A DNA stretch of 64,000 nt from JADKAV01 sp041393775 (GCA_041393775.1 JAWKJM010000005.1:124001-188000), one strand, 5' to 3'. Shown: positions 15,726-24,719, counted from the stretch's first letter. Translations and numbers: made by a program. The notes: generated by a model not told the origin, from the letters alone.

Positions 15726-16130
15726 ATGGCACGAGAGTTGCGGGTGATGGTCTACAGCGACAATGTGCAATCCCGTCGAACGATCATGCTGGCGCTAGGC
15801 CGTCGGCCGTCCCGGGAACTGCCAGGGGTCGAGTACGTCGAGGTCGCCACGGAACCGATCGTGATCAGGACCGCCGACGCCGGGGATCTGGACCTGCTCA
15901 TCCTGGACGGGGAGGCGGCTCCGGCCGGCGGTATGGGGATCTGCCGCCAACTCAAAGACGAGTTGTACAAGGGGCCCCCAATCCTGGTCGTCGTCGCACG
16001 GCCGCAGGATGCCTGGTTGGCGACCTGGTCCAAGGCGGATGCGGTCGTGTCACATCCCATCGACCCGATGGAGTTCGCTCGGGTGGTGACTGATCTGCTG
16101 CGCCCGCGAGTGGCTCTGGAGTCACGCTGA
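15726..16130 (+). CDS. Receiver-like protein without output domain (degenerate response regulator)
   Basis: A 134-residue protein with the outline of a CheY-like receiver domain and no DNA-binding part. A beta strand ends in YSDN near the N terminus, where DD is usual, and LLILDGEA carries the likely phospho-acceptor aspartate. The C-terminal segment reads VVSHPIDP where the conserved lysine of the K-P motif is expected, so that lysine is replaced by histidine. Phosphorylation chemistry may therefore be altered. It sits divergent from ctaE and 44 bases before trpD. A small receiver-like gene at this place recurs in other actinobacteria as I recall. No cognate kinase is adjacent. Confidence 0.65.
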   Translation: MARELRVMVYSDNVQSRRTIMLALGRRPSRELPGVEYVEVATEPIVIRTADAGDLDLLILDGEAAPAGGMGICRQLKDELYKGPPILVVVARPQDAWLATWSKADAVVSHPIDPMEFARVVTDLLRPRVALESR

Positions 16131-16173
16131 GCCAGGTCTGACCCCTGTGCTGGGCAGCGAATAGTCTTCGTGC

Positions 16174-17217
16174 ATGACCGAGTGGCCCCAGATCCTCACC
16201 GCCCTGCTAGCGCGACGGCAGTTGCAGCCCGAACAGACCCAATGGGCCATGGGGGAGATTCTGGAGGGCAGGGCAACCCCCGCACAGATCGCGTCGTTCG
16301 CCGTCCTCATGCGGGCCAAGGACGAGACGCCAGAGGAGATCGAGGATCTGCTGACGGTCATGCTCGGCCGGGCCACCTCGGTGCGGGTGCCCGGGCCGGT
16401 CCTGGACGTGGTCGGTACCGGCGGAGACCGGGCGCACACGGTCAACGTCTCGACCATGTCGTCGATCGTGGTGGCTGCTGCCGGCGCCCGTGTGGTCAAG
16501 CACGGCAACCGGGCGGCCTCTTCGCAGTCCGGGTCGGCCGATGTGCTCGCCGCTCTCGGCGTCGCGATCGACCTGCCGTCGGAGGCCGTCGGTCCCTGCT
16601 TGGATCAGGTGGGCATCGCCTTCTGTTTCGCGCCGGTCTTCCACCCAGCGCTTCGGTACGCCGCAGATGCCCGTAAGGAGCTGGGCATCCCGACGTTCTT
16701 CAACATCCTGGGCCCGCTGGCCAACCCCGCCAGACCCGCCGCAGCGCTGATCGGGTGCGCGTTCGAGCCGATGGCGTCGGTGATGGCCGACGTGCTGCAC
16801 AGGCAAGGCGTGCGGGCGCTGGTCGTGCGGGGACTCGATGGCCTGGATGAGATCAGCACCGAGGGGCCCACGTCGGTGTGGGATGCGACCGGCGTGCGCG
16901 TGACGACGACCCAGTTCACCCCGGAGACCTTCGGAGTCGCCCGATCTCCGATCTCCGCGCTCAGAGGCGGTGACGCGACCCGCAACGCGGAATTGGCACG
17001 CGCGGTCCTCAACGGGGGCGGTGGCCCGGTCAGAGATGTGGTGGTCGCCAATGCCGCAGCCGCGTGGGCGGCGTGGGACGCGGTCTCCGGTCCGGAGCGT
17101 AGCCTCGACGCCCGGCTGCAGGCAGGTGTGCAGAAGGTCAGTGCCGCGTTGGATTCCGGTGCCGCCGCAGATCTGCTGGAGCGGTGGGTCGCGCTGACCC
17201 AGGCGATGGCTGCCTGA
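16174..17217 (+). CDS. trpD: Anthranilate phosphoribosyltransferase
   Basis: Transfers the phosphoribosyl group of PRPP to anthranilate in tryptophan synthesis. It has 347 residues, the usual length. The PRPP and metal motif VGTGGDRAHTVN (about 82-93) and KHGNRAASSQSGSADVLAALG (about 109-129) are intact. FNILGPLANPA and the C-terminal ARAVLNGGGG segment also match. It stands alone, as trpD does in the mycobacterial order next to ctaE, not in a trp operon. Its last 80 bases overlap the 3' end of the convergent nuclease gene. Confidence 0.96.
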   Translation: MTEWPQILTALLARRQLQPEQTQWAMGEILEGRATPAQIASFAVLMRAKDETPEEIEDLLTVMLGRATSVRVPGPVLDVVGTGGDRAHTVNVSTMSSIVVAAAGARVVKHGNRAASSQSGSADVLAALGVAIDLPSEAVGPCLDQVGIAFCFAPVFHPALRYAADARKELGIPTFFNILGPLANPARPAAALIGCAFEPMASVMADVLHRQGVRALVVRGLDGLDEISTEGPTSVWDATGVRVTTTQFTPETFGVARSPISALRGGDATRNAELARAVLNGGGGPVRDVVVANAAAAWAAWDAVSGPERSLDARLQAGVQKVSAALDSGAAADLLERWVALTQAMAA

Positions 17218-18877
17218 CCGGAAGCGCCCACTGGCCCGCGACGTCGACGAGACGCGCAGTGTCCAGCCAGTGCAGCAACATGCGGCTCTCTGCGATGAGA
17301 GCGGCTGTGTCCGGGGTGGCGGGACGCGCGACGACCTCGGCGGTCCGGACCGTCGTGTCGACGACGCGGCGGGTATCACCGGCGACCGGGCAGAAGGCGG
17401 CGGCGGCCAGTCGTCCGAAGCGGATCACATGGATGTCCCACCCACCTGCCCTGCTGCTGGCCGCCACGATCTGGGGCAGTTGCCCGAACGCGCGGAGATC
17501 GACCGCGGAATCCATCCCGGTCAGGACCGTCTCGAGTCGGTCGCGCCATGTGGCCGCCTGTTCGAACCGCTGGTCCACGGCCAGGTCGGCCATCCGTGAG
17601 CGGATGTGCTCCTCGACCAGGCCGCGCTGACCCATGATCGCTGTGCTCGCGGTCGCGGTCACGGCTGAGTACTCGTGCGGCGTGACCTGCCCGGAACATG
17701 GTGCGCAGCATTTCCCGATGTGGGCCAGGATGCAGTCGTCGCCGCGCTGCCCGGGGCGCAATCGTTGGGTGCACGCGCGCAGACCGGTGGCTTCGGTCAG
17801 TGCTTCGCTGGCCGACAGGGCCTCGCGGCGTGACCCGAACGGTCCCAGGTAAGCGCATCCGTCCTGCTCGTCGTTCGCGACTGCCCGCACGACCGACAGG
17901 CGTGGGAACGGCTCATTCGTGAGTTTGAGCCAGACATTCTTCTCGGGATGCCGCGACCGCCGGTTGTATGGAGGCTTCCATTCAGCGATCAGCCGGAGTT
18001 CCCTGACCCGGGACTCCAACTCGGTGGCACAGATGATCGCGGTGACCGATTGGGCGATGCCCACCATCTCCGTCATCCGGGGTCGCTGCTCGGCGCTGGT
18101 GAAATACGAGCGCACCCTCCGACGCATGTCCTTGGAGACCCCCACATATAGGGGTCGGTCCGCAGCGTCGCGAAAGGTGTAGACGCCGGCGGCTTCGGGG
18201 ACCCGGTCGGCCAGGTGTCGCTTGTTGCGACGTTGCTGGGGGACCCTGCGCATCGACGACGACAGTTCCTCCAGCGTCATTACGCCCACGGACCCGAGCC
18301 TTTCCAGCAACCCGTGCAGGACGTCGACGGTGGCGCGGGCATCGTCCAGAGCTCGGTGGGTCGGTTGCACTTGTGCGCGGAAGAACTGCGCCAAGGTTGC
18401 GAGTTTGTGGTTGGCGACCTCGTCACGTGCCAGCACCGATCGGGCAAGCCGCGCCGTGTCGATGACCTGGGGTTTGAGCCATGACGAGCCCGACCGGGCG
18501 CAGGCCGCCTTCAGGAAGCCGGTGTCGTACGGCGCGTTGTGCGCCACGAACACAGAACCAGTGATGAATTCCTGCAACATGGCCACGGCAGTGCCCTCGG
18601 TAGGGGCTCCTCGGACCATCGCCTGGGTGATCCCGGTGAGAACGGTGATGAACGACGGGATCTGCTGTTGTGGATCGACGAAGGTCTGGAACTCGCCGAG
18701 TACGACGCCACCTCTCACCTTGACCGCCCCGATCTCGGTGATCCGACCATCCGTCGGACTGCCCCCGGTGGTCTCGAGGTCGACCACGCAGAAGGTCGTC
18801 TCGGCCAGATCCGTGCCCTCGAAGTCCAGGTCGAGCTGACCGTCGTCCGGCGGTCTGGGCAGTGGCACGGCTGACAT
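17138..18877 (-). CDS. DEDDh exonuclease with UvrC/Cho-like GIY-YIG domain
   Basis: A 579-residue two-domain nuclease. Residues about 27-190 are a DnaQ-type 3'-5' exonuclease, with the first acidic pair in FCVVDLETTGG (D33, E35) and further motifs HNAPYDTGF and HRALDDARAT. From about 205 a GIY-YIG nuclease of the UvrC N-terminal/Cho type begins (GVYTFRDAADRPLYVGVS). The start is ATG at 18877; the open frame upstream overlaps the divergent zinc-ribbon gene and is rejected. It is probably a DNA repair enzyme; the fused form beside trpD is common in actinobacteria. Its 3' end overlaps trpD by 80 bases. Confidence 0.88.
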   Translation of the reverse strand: MSAVPLPRPPDDGQLDLDFEGTDLAETTFCVVDLETTGGSPTDGRITEIGAVKVRGGVVLGEFQTFVDPQQQIPSFITVLTGITQAMVRGAPTEGTAVAMLQEFITGSVFVAHNAPYDTGFLKAACARSGSSWLKPQVIDTARLARSVLARDEVANHKLATLAQFFRAQVQPTHRALDDARATVDVLHGLLERLGSVGVMTLEELSSSMRRVPQQRRNKRHLADRVPEAAGVYTFRDAADRPLYVGVSKDMRRRVRSYFTSAEQRPRMTEMVGIAQSVTAIICATELESRVRELRLIAEWKPPYNRRSRHPEKNVWLKLTNEPFPRLSVVRAVANDEQDGCAYLGPFGSRREALSASEALTEATGLRACTQRLRPGQRGDDCILAHIGKCCAPCSGQVTPHEYSAVTATASTAIMGQRGLVEEHIRSRMADLAVDQRFEQAATWRDRLETVLTGMDSAVDLRAFGQLPQIVAASSRAGGWDIHVIRFGRLAAAAFCPVAGDTRRVVDTTVRTAEVVARPATPDTAALIAESRMLLHWLDTARLVDVAGQWALPVRQPSPGSARPTAPADLRRHRNPTRH

Positions 18878-18995
18878 GGTTCGACCGTATGAGAGGGTCA
18901 CGACATTCCCCTGCAGCGCCGCACCGTGGCTGGCAGGATTGCGCCGCACCCAGACCGTCTCCGGGTGCGGAAGGGGTGACTCATAGGCTTGGGGC

Positions 18996-19232
18996 GTGGT
19001 GATCACGGCTCCTGATGAAACGACCCGGTGGCGCTGCTCGCGTTGCGGGAACCTGACCCGGTTCGACGTGGTCCGCACGACGCGGGCCAAGCAGTATTGG
19101 CACTTCGATCTGGGCGGCTCGGTCACGGTCGAGGAGGACCAGCCCCTTCGAGATGAGATCGAATCCGTGACGTGCCGCTGGTGTGGGGCAGCCGACACCG
19201 TGGAAACCGTGGCAAGGGTCGACGATGTCTAG
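18996..19232 (+). CDS. Small zinc-ribbon protein
   Basis: A 78-residue protein from GTG at 18996 with two CxxC pairs: CSRC (residues 14-17) and CRWC (about 60-63). Such a four-cysteine pattern typically binds one zinc ion. The segment NLTRFDVVRTTRAKQYWHFD between them resembles small actinobacterial zinc ribbons of unknown role. It is divergent from the nuclease gene and overlaps the next gene by 8 bases, so it is probably co-transcribed with the CoA-transferase family gene. No function is assigned. Confidence 0.72.
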   Translation: MVITAPDETTRWRCSRCGNLTRFDVVRTTRAKQYWHFDLGGSVTVEEDQPLRDEIESVTCRWCGAADTVETVARVDDV

Positions 19233-20307
19233 CCCGCCACTGGCGGGGATCCAAGTCATCGACATGACCCGGCTGCTGCCAGGGAACTTCGCCACCGTGA
19301 CTCTGGTCGAACTGGGCGCCGACGTCATCAAAGTGGAGGCTCCCGAAGGCGACGGGACGCGGTGGGTCGCACCGCACCTGCCATCAGGGGAGTCCGGCGC
19401 GTTCGTGCAGCTCAACCGTGGCAAGACGAGCCGGGTCATGGACCTGAAGTCCGACGAGGGCAAGGCCGAGCTGGCCGAACTGGTGGCTGGCAGCGACGTC
19501 CTTGTGGACTCGTTCCGGCCCGGTGTGCTCGACCGCCTCGGATTCGATCAGTCCCGGTTGCAGGAACTGCGCCACAACCTCGTCCACGTCACCATCGATG
19601 CCTATGGATCCGGCGCGGAGCTCGAACAGGTGCCGGGCCATGACCTGAACGCTCTGGGCTATGCAGGATTGCTCACCCTGGCGGGGGACCCCGTACTGCC
19701 CGGCGTCCAGATGGCCGACCTTGCTGCCGGGCTGCACGCCTCGCTTGCGGTTCTGGCCGGGTTGCGAGTGGCCCAGCGCGGCGAGTTCGCCCGCTCCGAG
19801 GTGGCGATGGTGGACGCCGCACTGTCACTGGCACAGTTGCCGCTCGGCGGGTGGCTGGCGAACGGGCGGTCACCGCGGGTGCCCGGAGACCTCACCGGCC
19901 GGTGGGCCTGCTACCAGGTGTACGAATGCGCCGACGGGCTATGGGTCACGGTCGGTGCCCTGGAACCGAAGTTCTTCGCGGCGATTCTCGATGGCTTGGG
20001 GCTCGGGGTGTGGAAGTCGGCCCAATACGACTCGGAACGCCAGCCGGAGTTGATCGCGGCGGTGCGTGACAGGTTCGCATCCGAGCCACGCTCCCACTGG
20101 CTGTCCGAGCTCGCGTATGCCGACACCTGCCTGGGTCCGGCCCTCACGCTGGCCGAGGCCATGGCGCACCCCAACCTCGTCGGACGCCCTGTGATGCGCA
20201 CGGTGGAAGCCGCGGACGGTGAACAGTACGAGGTCTTCGCGGCATTGCCTTGGTTCAGTTCGGCAGCGTCGGACCCGGTGCGCGCGCCGGGGTTGGGCCA
20301 GTCCTAG
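19225..20307 (+). CDS. CaiB/BaiF CoA-transferase family protein (alpha-methylacyl-CoA racemase-like)
   Basis: A 360-residue type III CoA-transferase fold. It starts PLAGIQVIDMTRLLPGNFAT and continues VELGADVIKVEAPEGD, the standard N-terminal signature. GHDLNALGYAG and ADLAAGLHA hold the His and Asp that serve as the racemase pair in alpha-methylacyl-CoA racemases, so a racemase acting on branched acyl-CoA is more likely than a transferase. The start is ATG at 19225, inside the preceding zinc-ribbon frame. It is somewhat shorter than full-length transferases, which again fits the racemase branch. The substrate is unknown. Confidence 0.85.
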   Translation: MSSPPLAGIQVIDMTRLLPGNFATVTLVELGADVIKVEAPEGDGTRWVAPHLPSGESGAFVQLNRGKTSRVMDLKSDEGKAELAELVAGSDVLVDSFRPGVLDRLGFDQSRLQELRHNLVHVTIDAYGSGAELEQVPGHDLNALGYAGLLTLAGDPVLPGVQMADLAAGLHASLAVLAGLRVAQRGEFARSEVAMVDAALSLAQLPLGGWLANGRSPRVPGDLTGRWACYQVYECADGLWVTVGALEPKFFAAILDGLGLGVWKSAQYDSERQPELIAAVRDRFASEPRSHWLSELAYADTCLGPALTLAEAMAHPNLVGRPVMRTVEAADGEQYEVFAALPWFSSAASDPVRAPGLGQS

Positions 20308-20441
20308 TCCGGGTCCGTCCGCAGGCTGGTCGATCTCTGCACGCGGTTGGTCAGGAGCAACGGATTCCGTCCGGCCGGCTCAGCCGGTGTTTGTCGGGGG
20401 GTACCTCTACGGTCGCAGGACGACACCGAAGGAGAGGTCCG

Positions 20442-20618
20442 ATGCTCATAAATTGTGATTCGTGTTCGGCCCGGCCGGCCGCCTGCGCCGACTGTGTGGT
20501 CACCGCCCTTCTGGACTCGCCGGATGACGGCCATCTGACCGCAGACGAGGTGGCCGCCGTGGATGCGTTGGCGGCATCGGGCCTGGTGTCGCCACTACGC
20601 TTCGTGCGCGCCGTATGA
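20442..20618 (+). CDS. Small cysteine-rich protein (CxxC...CxxCVVT)
   Basis: A 58-residue protein from ATG at 20442, with a strong ribosome site GAAGGAGAGG at 20428-20437. The N terminus holds CDSCSARPAACADCVVTALL, with four cysteines in two CxxC-like pairs that could bind a metal. The rest is a short helical region. Proteins with this opening are recurrent next to NlpC/P60 genes in actinobacteria as I recall, without known function. It ends 40 bases before the NlpC/P60-like gene on the same strand, so the two may share a transcript. Confidence 0.7.
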   Translation: MLINCDSCSARPAACADCVVTALLDSPDDGHLTADEVAAVDALAASGLVSPLRFVRAV

Positions 20619-20658
20619 GGCGAAGCCAACTCCCGAGGCTTGGGTGCACAATGGTGGT

Positions 20659-21690
20659 ATGGGGTCGTATCGGCTTGCTTCGGCACTGGCTGCGGGGTTG
20701 TCGTGTGCCCTCATACTGGCTCCCACCACCGTCGCACAAGCCGACATCGACCAACAGATCGCTCAGGTGCAGGCGGAGTTGGCCGACCTGCAGCGCCAGG
20801 CCGCGGCCGCCGCCGAGGAGGTCAACGACGCCACGGCGCGGTGGCAGGAGGCTCAGCAGGCCGTCGTCGACAAACAGGCGGAGTTGACTGCCACCGAGCA
20901 GAGCCTGGCGACGAGCCAGGTAACGCTCAACCGGTTGGTGAGCCAGATCTACCGCAACGGCGGGGTCGACTCGAGCCTTCTGGTCCTCGCCTCCCAGACA
21001 CCCTCGGACTGGCTGGCGACACTGGACACAGCCCGTATCATCGCCGGGCAGCAGAATGCGGCGTTGGTGGCGACCGAGGCCGCCCAGCAGCAGCTCGTGC
21101 GTGACGAGGCGGCCCTGGAGAAAGCTGAGAAGAAGGCCGAGAAGGCACGCAACGACATTCTGGACGCAAAGGCCGCCATCGACGCCAGGGTCGCCGACTC
21201 GACCGCGTTGTTGTCCCAACTGCAGGTGCAGCAGCAGCAACAACTCGCCGACGAGTTGGCCAAGCAGCAGCAGGAACAGCAGCAGAACGCCACCGATGCC
21301 GTTGACGAGATCTCGGAGTTGCCGAAGTCGACGACCAAGCCGGTCGTCAAGTTCGCGATCAAGCAGGTGGGTAAGCCGTTCGAAGCAGGTGCCACCGGAC
21401 CGGACGCCTATGACTCGTCGGGCTTGGTCAAGGCGGCCTGGGCGCTGGCGGGAGTTGACTTGCCCCATTCGGTCCAGAAGCAGTACGACAAGACCGAGCG
21501 GGTGGACATCACCCAACTGGCCCCAGGCGACATCGTGTTCCTGTACGCCACCGACGAGCACGCGGGCATCTACACCGGGGATGGTTACTTCGTGCATGCC
21601 AAGAGCCCACGCGAGGGTGTGGTCTACGAGAAGTTGTTCACGAACGAATATATGTCCGAGTTCGCCGGTGCCGGTCGGCCGAAGCTCTGA
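20659..21690 (+). CDS. Secreted NlpC/P60-like protein with N-terminal coiled coil; catalytic Cys replaced by Ser
   Basis: A 343-residue exported protein. The signal peptide ends near residue 28 (TTVAQA). A long Gln/Glu/Ala-rich coiled coil covers about 30-215, as in cell-wall DL-endopeptidases of the RipA type and their partners. The C-terminal domain (about 228-343) has the NlpC/P60 fold. H301 in EHAGIY and H313 in YFVHA are present, but the nucleophile motif D-C-S-G reads DSSG (252-255, codons GAC TCG TCG GGC). Without the cysteine it is probably not a peptidase. It may bind or regulate. It matches the position of Rv2190c in mycobacteria. The start is ATG at 20659; pimB follows 8 bases later. 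Confidence 0.88.
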   Translation: MGSYRLASALAAGLSCALILAPTTVAQADIDQQIAQVQAELADLQRQAAAAAEEVNDATARWQEAQQAVVDKQAELTATEQSLATSQVTLNRLVSQIYRNGGVDSSLLVLASQTPSDWLATLDTARIIAGQQNAALVATEAAQQQLVRDEAALEKAEKKAEKARNDILDAKAAIDARVADSTALLSQLQVQQQQQLADELAKQQQEQQQNATDAVDEISELPKSTTKPVVKFAIKQVGKPFEAGATGPDAYDSSGLVKAAWALAGVDLPHSVQKQYDKTERVDITQLAPGDIVFLYATDEHAGIYTGDGYFVHAKSPREGVVYEKLFTNEYMSEFAGAGRPKL

Positions 21691-21698
21691 CGCCACCG

Positions 21699-22853
21699 GT
21701 GAACCGCACTCTGGTCGTCACCAACGACTTCCCACCACGGGCTGGCGGGATACAGGCGTTCCTCCATGGTGTGCTCCTGCACCAGCCTGCCGATTCGGTG
21801 GTGGTGTACGCCCCTGCCTGGAAGCGGGCTCACGGGTTCGACGCCGAACAGCCCTTCCCGGTGGTCCGGCATCGCACCTCATTGATGCTCCCCGATCCGG
21901 TGGTCCTGCGCCGTGCACGCCAGGTGGCCGCCGAGTACGAATGTGATCGGGTGCTCTTCGGCGCCGCCGCGCCGCTGGGTCTGCTGGCCCCGAGACTGCG
22001 CTCGCGCGGGATGGGTCCGATCGTAGCCATGACCCACGGCCATGAAGCTGCGTGGGCGAGCACCCCGGGCGCACGGTCGGTTCTGCGCTCGATCGGCGAC
22101 AGTGTCGATACCGTCACGTTCCTGGGGGAGTACACGAGAACCCGGATCGCCTCGGCGCTGCGGCCCGCGGCGGCCTCCCGCATGCGCCGACTCGTGCCTG
22201 GGGTCGATGTGCAGACGTTCCGCCCCGCCGTCCGGGACCAGGGGGTGGCCGTTCGCGCGGAACTGGGCCTCGGCCACCGGCCGGTTGTGGTGTGTGTCTC
22301 GCGGCTGATGCCGCGCAAAGGCCAGGACACCTTGATCCGGGCGTGGCCGACGATCCGGCGAAGGGTGCCCGACGCTGCGCTGCTGATCGTCGGAGGCGGT
22401 CCGTACCGGTCCAAACTCGAGGCGTTGGTCCAGGAGGTAGGTGTCAGCGACAGCGTGGTGATGACCGGGACCGTACCGTGGGAGGCACTTGCCGCGCACT
22501 ATGCAGCGGGGGACGTGTTCGCGATGCCGTGCCGGACCCGCAACCGGGGCTGGGACGTCGAAGGCCTGGGAATCGTCTATCTGGAAGCGGGAGCGGTCGG
22601 ACTGCCCGTCATCGCCGGGGACTCCGGTGGTGCCCCCGACGCAGTGCTCGACGGCAAGACGGGGTTCGTGGTCGATGGCCGCAACGTCGGCCAGGTCGCC
22701 GAGCGGGTGGCGCAACTATTGAGCGACCCTGCTACGGCTGAGGCGATGGGGAAGCAAGGACGGCGCTGGGTCGAGCAGGAGTGGACCTGGCCGAAGGTGT
22801 CAGGCCGTCTGACCGACCTGCTCGACGGGCTCGACCCGGACCGGGTCCGCTAG
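21699..22853 (+). CDS. pimB: GT4 mannosyltransferase, PimB-like (phosphatidylinositol mannoside synthesis)
   Basis: A GT-B glycosyltransferase of 384 residues. Family signatures are VVTNDFPPRAGGIQAFLHG at the N terminus, RLMPRKGQDTLI (about 204) and the nucleotide-sugar site EGLGIVYLEAGAVGLPVI with the E-x7-E pair (about 288-305). The N terminus closely resembles PimB' of Corynebacterium, which adds the second mannose to phosphatidylinositol from GDP-mannose on the inner face of the membrane. The position next to the NlpC/P60-like gene agrees with the mycobacterial order. Its 3' end overlaps the convergent GT87 gene by 54 bases. Related functions such as glycolipid mannosylation cannot be excluded. 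Confidence 0.85.
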   Translation: MNRTLVVTNDFPPRAGGIQAFLHGVLLHQPADSVVVYAPAWKRAHGFDAEQPFPVVRHRTSLMLPDPVVLRRARQVAAEYECDRVLFGAAAPLGLLAPRLRSRGMGPIVAMTHGHEAAWASTPGARSVLRSIGDSVDTVTFLGEYTRTRIASALRPAAASRMRRLVPGVDVQTFRPAVRDQGVAVRAELGLGHRPVVVCVSRLMPRKGQDTLIRAWPTIRRRVPDAALLIVGGGPYRSKLEALVQEVGVSDSVVMTGTVPWEALAAHYAAGDVFAMPCRTRNRGWDVEGLGIVYLEAGAVGLPVIAGDSGGAPDAVLDGKTGFVVDGRNVGQVAERVAQLLSDPATAEAMGKQGRRWVEQEWTWPKVSGRLTDLLDGLDPDRVR

Positions 22854-24020
22854 CCGGCCCGGACGGATCAGCCGCCAGGACGCCCACACTGTGGCTGCCA
22901 CAAGGAGCACCACCCGCACCGTCTGGATCGCGAGGCCGGTCAAACCGTCGGAGAAAAGCCAGTCGTAGTGCATCGGGTAGAGGATCTGGCCCAGCGCCGC
23001 CACCGGCATGAGCAGGGTGACGATGGGCCGCATGGTCGTCGCCGGATCGAGCAGGCAGACCGCGGCGATGGCGGCCACCCACACCAGGTACTGCGGGGAG
23101 AGGACACGGGAGGTAACCATTGAGAACAGGACGACCACCATGGCGATGTCGGCGGGCGACGCGTGGTCGAGCCTGCCTGTCAGCCGTGCGACGGCCAGCA
23201 GCGCCAGGCCCACCAAGCCGATCAACGCGATGGCTGCGGCCACGGTCCGGGTACCGGGGGCCTCAACCTCCATCGCTCCGTACCGGTAGATGAAGGTGCG
23301 GTCCAGCCCCAGATGATGACCGACCAGGAACAGCCAGGCGGGGATCGATTCCACCTGCAGGCCACGTGCGCGCTGTTCGGAGGCGAACGAGCCGACGCCC
23401 TGCATGGTCAGCGAGAGTGTGACCAGCAAAGCCAGACCGGTGGTGAGGAAGGCGATCAGGGCCTTCCCGAAGGACCGTCGGGGAACGCTGATCAGGAGCA
23501 GGGCGGGCCAGACCTTGATCAACGCGCCGATCGCCATCATGATCCCCGATCGCACGGGACGGTTGATGGCCAGCAGCGCCAGGACGGCGAACAGGGACGG
23601 AACCACATCGAATCGGGTCAGCCACACGGGCCCCACCAGCATCGCAGCCGCGATCCAGACCCAGACACCTTCAATGGCTGCACCGCGGGCGACTGCTCGC
23701 ATCAGGACGACGAAGGTCGCCGTGTCGAACGCCAGCATCAGCAGTACCAGCCCCAGCGTCGGGTCCGGAGGGATCAGCGCGCCGAGGGCCAGCACGGGTC
23801 CGATCAATGGCGGGTACTGCCACATCTGGTCGTTCACCGGGAACTGGCCCGACTGCAGCAACCTGGCCCACTGTTCGTACAGGGTGATGTCGTTGATCAC
23901 GCGGGTTCCGGCCTGGTACGGCAGGAGACCGAACGGGATCGCCAGCAGCCAGATCCGGGTCAGTATGAAGATCGCGGTCGGCAGTGCCCACCATCTGCGT
24001 GCGGATGGGGATGAGGGCAC
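22800..24020 (-). CDS. GT87-type polytopic glycosyltransferase
   Basis: A 406-residue membrane protein with about ten helices, consistent with a GT-C, family 87 (DUF2029) enzyme that uses a polyprenyl-phosphate sugar. The first loop carries INDITLYEQWARLL and QYPPLIGPVLALG, the region that holds the catalytic aspartate in this class. Further stretches such as ALIKVWPALLL and LSPQYLVWV are typical of the family. Next to pimB it probably adds mannose to a lipid-linked glycan outside the membrane, as Rv2181 does in mycobacteria. Acceptor and linkage are unknown. The start is at 24020. Confidence 0.82.
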   Translation of the reverse strand: MPSSPSARRWWALPTAIFILTRIWLLAIPFGLLPYQAGTRVINDITLYEQWARLLQSGQFPVNDQMWQYPPLIGPVLALGALIPPDPTLGLVLLMLAFDTATFVVLMRAVARGAAIEGVWVWIAAAMLVGPVWLTRFDVVPSLFAVLALLAINRPVRSGIMMAIGALIKVWPALLLISVPRRSFGKALIAFLTTGLALLVTLSLTMQGVGSFASEQRARGLQVESIPAWLFLVGHHLGLDRTFIYRYGAMEVEAPGTRTVAAAIALIGLVGLALLAVARLTGRLDHASPADIAMVVVLFSMVTSRVLSPQYLVWVAAIAAVCLLDPATTMRPIVTLLMPVAALGQILYPMHYDWLFSDGLTGLAIQTVRVVLLVAATVWASWRLIRPGRLADPVRVEPVEQVGQTA

Positions 24021-24073
24021 TGACGCCTCCGGTGCACTGACTCGACGGGTGATCGCCCGAACAGTATCTCAGG

Positions 24074-24715
24074 TCAGACGGTGGGGTCCGACTGCCGCAG
24101 TAGCCCAAGTTTCAGTGCCGTCATCAATGCCTGTGCCCGGTTGCCCGCGCCCAGCTTCTCATACAGCTTCGAGATGTGCGTCTTCGTCGTCGACTCACTG
24201 ATGAACAGCCGCCTGGAGATCTGGGCGACGCCGAGGCCGTCGGCGAGAAGCTGCAACACCTCGCGCTCACGCGGGCTCAACTGGGGCCCGCTGGGAGTCA
24301 ACTTGCGTTTCATCGCGTCGGCGAGGTCCTTGGCCGTGAATGCCAGCGGGGTCGTGGCGGCGTGGCGGGCAGCAGCCACGACATCGTCGGCAGGGGCGTT
24401 CTTCGGGACGAAGGCCGACGCGCCAGCCTCGAGGGCGGCGAACAACTGCTCATCCCCGGCGTACATGGTCAGGATGACGATCCCGAGGTGCGGATAGCGC
24501 TCGCGGGCACCAGCGGCGAGTTTCAAGCCCGAGCCGTCCGGGAGCCGCACGTCGAGCACGACGACGTCCGGCCGGGTGATGCGCAGCAGTCGTTCGGCGT
24601 CCGCGGCCGAACCGGCCTCGCCGACGACGTCGAACTCGCCGTCCCGTTCGAAGGAGCGCCGCAAGCCCTGCCGGATCAGTTCGTGGTCGTCGACGAGAAG
24701 TACCGATATGGTCAC
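24074..24715 (-). CDS. NarL/FixJ-type response regulator
   Basis: A 213-residue regulator. The receiver domain (about 1-120) has the acidic pair in VLLVDDHE, the phospho-acceptor aspartate in VVVLDVRLPDG and the lysine in FVPKNAP. A LuxR-type helix-turn-helix (about 145-205) begins LSPREREVLQLLADG. The start is GTG at 24715, preceded by GGAGGAG, and lies 4 bases after the kinase stop. The open frame continues upstream inside the kinase gene but is not used. It forms a two-component system with the upstream kinase. Targets are not evident from the sequence. Confidence 0.94.
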   Translation of the reverse strand: MTISVLLVDDHELIRQGLRRSFERDGEFDVVGEAGSAADAERLLRITRPDVVVLDVRLPDGSGLKLAAGARERYPHLGIVILTMYAGDEQLFAALEAGASAFVPKNAPADDVVAAARHAATTPLAFTAKDLADAMKRKLTPSGPQLSPREREVLQLLADGLGVAQISRRLFISESTTKTHISKLYEKLGAGNRAQALMTALKLGLLRQSDPTV

Positions 24716-24719
24716 CGGA

